Assembly: GCF_023065955.2 (NCBI RefSeq)
Contig: NW_026622763.1
Location: forward strand, 80,767,299 to 80,831,298
Reading direction: 5' to 3'
Source: Ursus arctos
Taxonomy: Eukaryota; Chordata; Mammalia; Carnivora; Ursidae
DNA length: 64,000 nt
The first letter of the stretch is position 1; every line of letters begins with the position of its first letter. Shown here one piece after another: positions 59,804 to 64,000 of the stretch. The position numbers and the translations under genes are program-made. The notes under the pieces are model-generated. The model was not told the origin of the DNA and made no database searches. It was given only the letters and a program-made list of their open reading frames with translations.

Positions 59804-60065
59804 CCTATGTGCATTTTTAATAAGTATTTTTTTCTTATATAGACCAAATTGGATTTATAATTAGTTTTTTTAACCAAAAAATTGCAGTGGAGATTTTACA
59901 TATGGCTCTCTCTTATATTGATCCGTAATAAAAACCTCGGACTAACTTCTGGGTGTCATATTGTGAAAGGCAATTTCATTGAGGAAAAAATCAATATACA
60001 ATAGATTTGCATTTTGCTGGTGATCTTTTTTTATTGTCTGTCTGCTCCATGTGAATGACGTTCCA

Positions 60066-60265
60066 GGGGGCACCTGAGTGGCGTAGCTGGTTAAGTGTCT
60101 GACTTTGGCTCAGGTCATGATCTCAGGGTCCTGGGATTGAGCCCCTTGTCGGGCTCCCTGCTCAGTGGGGAGTCTGCTTCTTCCTTTCCTCTGTCCCTCC
60201 CTCCCTGCTCATGCTCGCACACTCTCTCTCTCTCAAATAAAGAAATAAAATCTTAAAAAAAAAAA
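60066..60265 (+). mobile_element. CAN-SINE
   Basis: Sense copy 'gggggcacctgagtggcgta' to 'aaataaaatcttaaaaaaa'. Confidence 0.94.
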
Positions 60266-60272
60266 TAAATTC

Positions 60273-60372
60273 CATGAAGAGAAGGACTTTTTTTCTTCTG
60301 GTTTATTACTATATTTCTAGTGCTTGTACCTAGCACAGAGTAGGTATTAAATAAATAATTGTTGAATGAATA
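60273..60372 (+). mobile_element. L2 3' end
   Basis: 'gtacctagcacagagtaggt', 'attaaataaataattgttga' and 'atgaatac' match the L2 terminus. Confidence 0.8.
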
Positions 60373-61329
60373 CATTAATGACTTGGCTTTTTATAGGAAC
60401 TGAAGCTAACAACACGAATTGAGGTCATTAGTAAGTGCTTGAACTGCACGGTGTTAAGTAGGGGCCCACTGATGAGGCAGGAAATGTAAGTTCATTTTAT
60501 TGTATTTACTGGTAAGAAAAATGTGATTCTCGTATGTGTCAGCTCAGGCCCTCCAGGAAGAAATGCTGGGATAGAGGAGAAATGCAAGAGACTCACTGTG
60601 AAACATCACTGTCAGGTAAAAGTCCCCGTGAAACGGGAGGAACAGGGAAGCAAGATTAGGCACAGAAAGTCTTCGGATACAATGTCGGTCTGACACCTCC
60701 GAGAGGAGAGAGGGAAAGAAAAAGGGCTGAATGGGAAGAGCCTGGCCTGTGGGGCAGGAAGATAAAGTCTCGGCCCCTGTCGCCTGCCTCCAAAGGGAGC
60801 TCCAATATAAAGATGACCCAGAGAAGAGCTTCACGCCGTGCTGCAACGGCTCAGTCACTGGCAGGGGGTGCCCAGGGGGCTCACGGGCTCAGCTCATTCA
60901 GACCCAAAGGGGCTGCAGAGAGGGGCGGTCCGATAACTGCGCTCCTGACTGCGGACCAGCAAGCTCTTCGTAAGCGAGATCCAGGAGATGCAGCTCCGTG
61001 GTTCCCACGGTCCTCTCCGAGCCATGCTGGTGCCCTTCTCCATACACATCGGGGGAGCTGCCCCTCCGGGGGCGGGGGGTATTATGGAGTACTGCCTTTA
61101 AGCTTGCAGCCTGGCTGGCCATGTCACTGCTGTGGCAGGTTGGTTGCTTTTTGGATAGGATTGTATAGGATACAACCAGTGGATCTCACGTTCGTGGGCC
61201 CACTACTGTACTTCCTTTGTTGTGAAGTCGTTTGGATGTTGTGTCCTGTGTGATTTCATGGCTGCAGCCGAGTCACACTAAGCCTTCAGATCATGGTTTT
61301 GGCAGGAAAGGTATGGGCAGGAAAGACAA
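60373..61329. other. No gene seen
   Basis: Moderately GC-rich. ORFs of 80-146 codons (60,731-61,253) overlap on different frames and show no domain. Confidence 0.45.
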
Positions 61330-64000
61330 CCTTTTACTTTAAATAAGGATCTTTGCTGAGAGAACGAATCACACTGGCCCTTCCAGGACTTAAGGGATCC
61401 AAAGTATTAACTTGCCACCAAGTGGCTAGTTGGTCCTCTCAAGAAATAGTACCATATCATGGGTTCAGCGTTGGTCTCTATTATTGGCCGGTTAGACAAT
61501 CAAGGGTTACAGTACCTAAATCAGCCTTGTTAGGTACACGCTGTCGGGCCCATGCATGGACTCCATCTCTAACATGGTTTCTTTATTTGTATGCCCATCT
61601 TTCCAGTTCTCAAGTAACTGATGATGAAGGCTGGCTAATATCAACTGGCTTATCCATTTTATCTACCCAGTTGTTTATCGCCTCTTCCATGGTGAATGCT
61701 TCCTTTTTTATTTTTATTCATTTTTTAAAAATATTTTATTTAGCATGCGTGCGCGAGAGAGAGATAGAGAGGGAGAATGTGCACGCGCATAAGCAGGGAA
61801 GAGGGGTAGAGGAAAAGGGAGAAGCAAACTCCCTGTTGAGCAGGGAGCCTGATATGGGGCTTGATCCCAGGACCCTGGCCGAAGGCAGACACATAACCAA
61901 GTGATGCTTCCTGATAGATGTTAATATGAAATACAAAGATCTTTACAGTTTGTGCCCCTTCTCATATATCCATCCACTTGCCTCTACTCCAGAAATCCTT
62001 GCTCCAATCTTCCAGAATTTTTCCTCCAGTCCCTTGACCAGCCTACCAGGCCATTCATTATCATCCATGATTCTCTCTCTATATTCCTACCTTGGACCCT
62101 TTCTCCTTCTGTGCAAGGCAAATGATCATGTGTACCATCAAAGCTCTAGCCATCATAAAGATTTTTCTCTCACCATTGTCCTTCAAAGTCACCCCTGAAT
62201 GAGACCGTAATGCAGCCTCCATTTATTTTCAACTTTCACTCACATTCAGAGCCAATCCATTTTCAAACCAAGGGCAGTCTCCCTCCTCTTGCTTCAGTTG
62301 GTCATGCAAGGCCCTCCACATGACCAGGAGGCATAAACCAAAGGGCGAGCATTGGTGCAACTAGGGAAGGTACACGGGAGCCTGGACCACCTCCTCACGC
62401 AGCTCACACACGCTCTGGTCCTGCTTCAGCTTCATCCCTGGTGTACCTTTCCTGTCTTAAAGGGGCTTCTGCTGGACAGTTGTGTGCCACAACCTGGCCT
62501 CTACTATTTCGGGAACCCATTCTCACCATTGCTATGAAGGAGCTGCTCTCTGTGACTGCCTGTCCCACAGTCAGCACTAATGGGCAGAGGAGGACCGGCA
62601 CAGAATTTTTAGTGACGTCACTGCCCCCTCACCACTGCATTTCTGATGGCCTTTGTGAGTGATGGCCTTCAGTCCTCTGTGGAATATGATCCTCTGAGTG
62701 GTCTTTTGGCCCCACATAATATATGCATCCCAGCATGTCCAATTCCCCAAGTCTTTTAATTATTTTCTCCACCGCCTGCTATGGCAACTCATGCATTTCA
62801 AATTCACTTAGCACGGGCCATTGCTTTCTTCGGAATTTTAAAGCCACCCTACCAGTGAGTTTGTCCCATCCCTTTGGGTCCTACCAGAGTGTTAACTCTT
62901 ATGTTCTGAGAGAGTGCCAGTAAGTCAGGGAATGCTTGCTTATACATGACTTGGCCAAGCACACTCAAAATCCGATCCTATGGTGTCCACTAGTACATCC
63001 TAGCTAATCCTTGCAGCCCATTTAGGATGTAATCTCTTCTTCCCTTGTTATTTCCAGCATGTGCTTGGTTGTATTTTGCTGGGATTTTGCCCTAGGTATT
63101 GATCTGGCAGCCTGTTGAGGAGGAGGGGTGACCAGTTGTCTTTCTGCGTAGAGGCAATGCTAACTCCGAATAGGGTCTCACGGAGGAAAAACTAACTCTA
63201 AATAGGGAGGGGTAGGTAGCTTCTGCAGTCTCTGCGGGTTCGGGGGAGTCCACAGAGCTCAAGTCTTTTAGGGGCTATATCCCCATTCAATGTTTCAGCA
63301 TTCCGTATTTTCTAGCCAGAGCCCCAAACTTAGCGTAACAGACTTGCCTTGGCTAAGTGTTCAATAGCCTTTGAAGTTTGACTACCCTGAATTTGTTCCA
63401 TGGCTGTGTCTATTCTCTTACTGCAGGAGATGAGTCTCTTTATTAGCTGTCAGAGAGGTCCTTTGGCTCTTGTGCTTAGTTTTAAAATGTTAACTGCCTT
63501 CAGTTTTTCATTATCTCTTCATATCCCTTCATAGTAACCAGTTGATTCCATTGTTCTTGTATGTATTGTTCACTCCCAAGCTCCTGTATCGTGGCACTGG
63601 CAGAGGAGTCTCCACCAGAATCCTTTCCTGAGTTACCACTGGTAAGAGTTTAGTGAATAGGCTGCCATCTTGTGCCATCTTGTATTATCGATGCCACTGG
63701 GGCATGGGGTCATCATTTACAGCTGGGCAGCGAGTAACCTAGTTGGGAAAGTCCATCTCGCTATGGGCTGTCTTGGACCACTCTTAGTATTAACTGACTG
63801 AGTTTGGGTCCTCTGGGAAGATGATATCAAGCCCAAGTTGGCAATGCAACAGATTCTTGGGAGTAACCCTGTGAAATATAAAAAGGAGAGAAAATAGGAA
63901 TAGGCAGGAAAGGAGAGAAAGAAGAAGATGGATTTAGTAGGAAGAGCTAAATCTTAGCCAACTCCATGAAGAGCTCTGGTATAAAGACAGCTGGTAGAGA
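61330..64000 (-). mobile_element. ERV internal region (probably class III / MaLR-like), antisense, continues off the window
   Basis: The + strand carries phrases I associate with antisense ERVL/MaLR-type internal sequence: 'ctcaagaaatagtaccatat', 'gtctctttattagctgtc', 'accagttgattccattgtt' and 'atgcaacagattcttggg'. No long ORF remains on either strand, so it is non-functional. Family assignment is by recollection of internal sequence, not by LTRs, which are not in view. Confidence 0.5.
61705..61903 (-). mobile_element. CAN-SINE inserted in the ERV, head truncated
   Basis: Antisense copy lacking the last 20 or so bp of the head. Target duplication atgcttcct (61696-61704 and 61904-61912). Confidence 0.93.

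Larger units (their letters stand above)
58910..59830 (-). mobile_element. Old L1-like fragment carrying two SINEs
   Basis: 'gtctgttt'-free but typical antisense order: 'gatctttccttgccatattt', 'ggctgtgcagtattgcattg', 'ggttctagattgtc', 'ataaattctt', 'aaaagtggaagctagatcaa', 'agcctatgtgcattttt'. The last pieces lie on either side of the two SINEs. Confidence 0.65.

Noticed and set aside
61353..61904. 183-codon ORF
   Set aside because: It runs from ERV-like sequence into an inserted SINE, so it is a chance frame.
1..64000. CRISPR arrays, operons or other prokaryotic systems
   Set aside because: The window is a vertebrate nuclear sequence; the direct repeats present are transposons, microsatellites and a segmental duplication.

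Overview
This is a mammalian, most likely carnivoran, genomic window carrying one recognisable protein-coding gene, the imprinted-locus gene ZDBF2, on the + strand. The carnivoran assignment rests on about 25 tRNA-Lys-derived CAN-SINE (SINEC) copies with the typical head (GGGGCACCTGGGTGGCTCAG) and CT-rich body followed by an AATAAA-type A-tail. Several belong to a subfamily with a 'gacagccagcgagagaggg' body that I associate with bears and seals; that finer placement is an inference. The rest is old L1, L2, MIR and endogenous-retrovirus debris.

Layout. 1-12,640: two tandem copies (A and B) of a roughly 7-kb composite unit made of antisense L1 pieces and unclassified, partly CpG-dense sequence; the cores (743-4,020 and 7,704-11,018) are nearly identical, while the outer parts are clearly diverged. 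12,640-20,100: L1 end, a decayed possibly retroviral minus-strand segment, six SINEs and unremarkable sequence. 20,160-21,110: CpG island with GC boxes and a palindromic CRE, the probable ZDBF2 promoter and non-coding exon 1. 25,270-27,260: two probable non-coding exons and the exon with the start codon. 32,801-32,928: the second coding exon. 38,694-45,903: a single 7.2-kb terminal coding exon, followed by an AT-rich probable 3' UTR to about 48,590. 48,600-64,000: intergenic sequence with scattered repeats, ending in an antisense ERV internal region that runs off the window.

The three coding exons join in frame (60 + 128 + 7,210 nt) to a 2,465-residue protein: an N-terminal DBF4-type zinc finger, a conserved N-terminal block, a very long array of about 36 degenerate repeats of about 41 residues, a conserved C-terminal block and a basic tail. 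ZDBF2 is paternally expressed in human and mouse; whether it is imprinted in this species cannot be read from the sequence. The points most worth following up are the mosaic tandem duplication 9-20 kb upstream of the promoter, the minimal near-optimal-Kozak uORF in exon 1, and the coding slippage tracts in the last exon. I did not find a novel enzyme system, CRISPR array or RNA gene.
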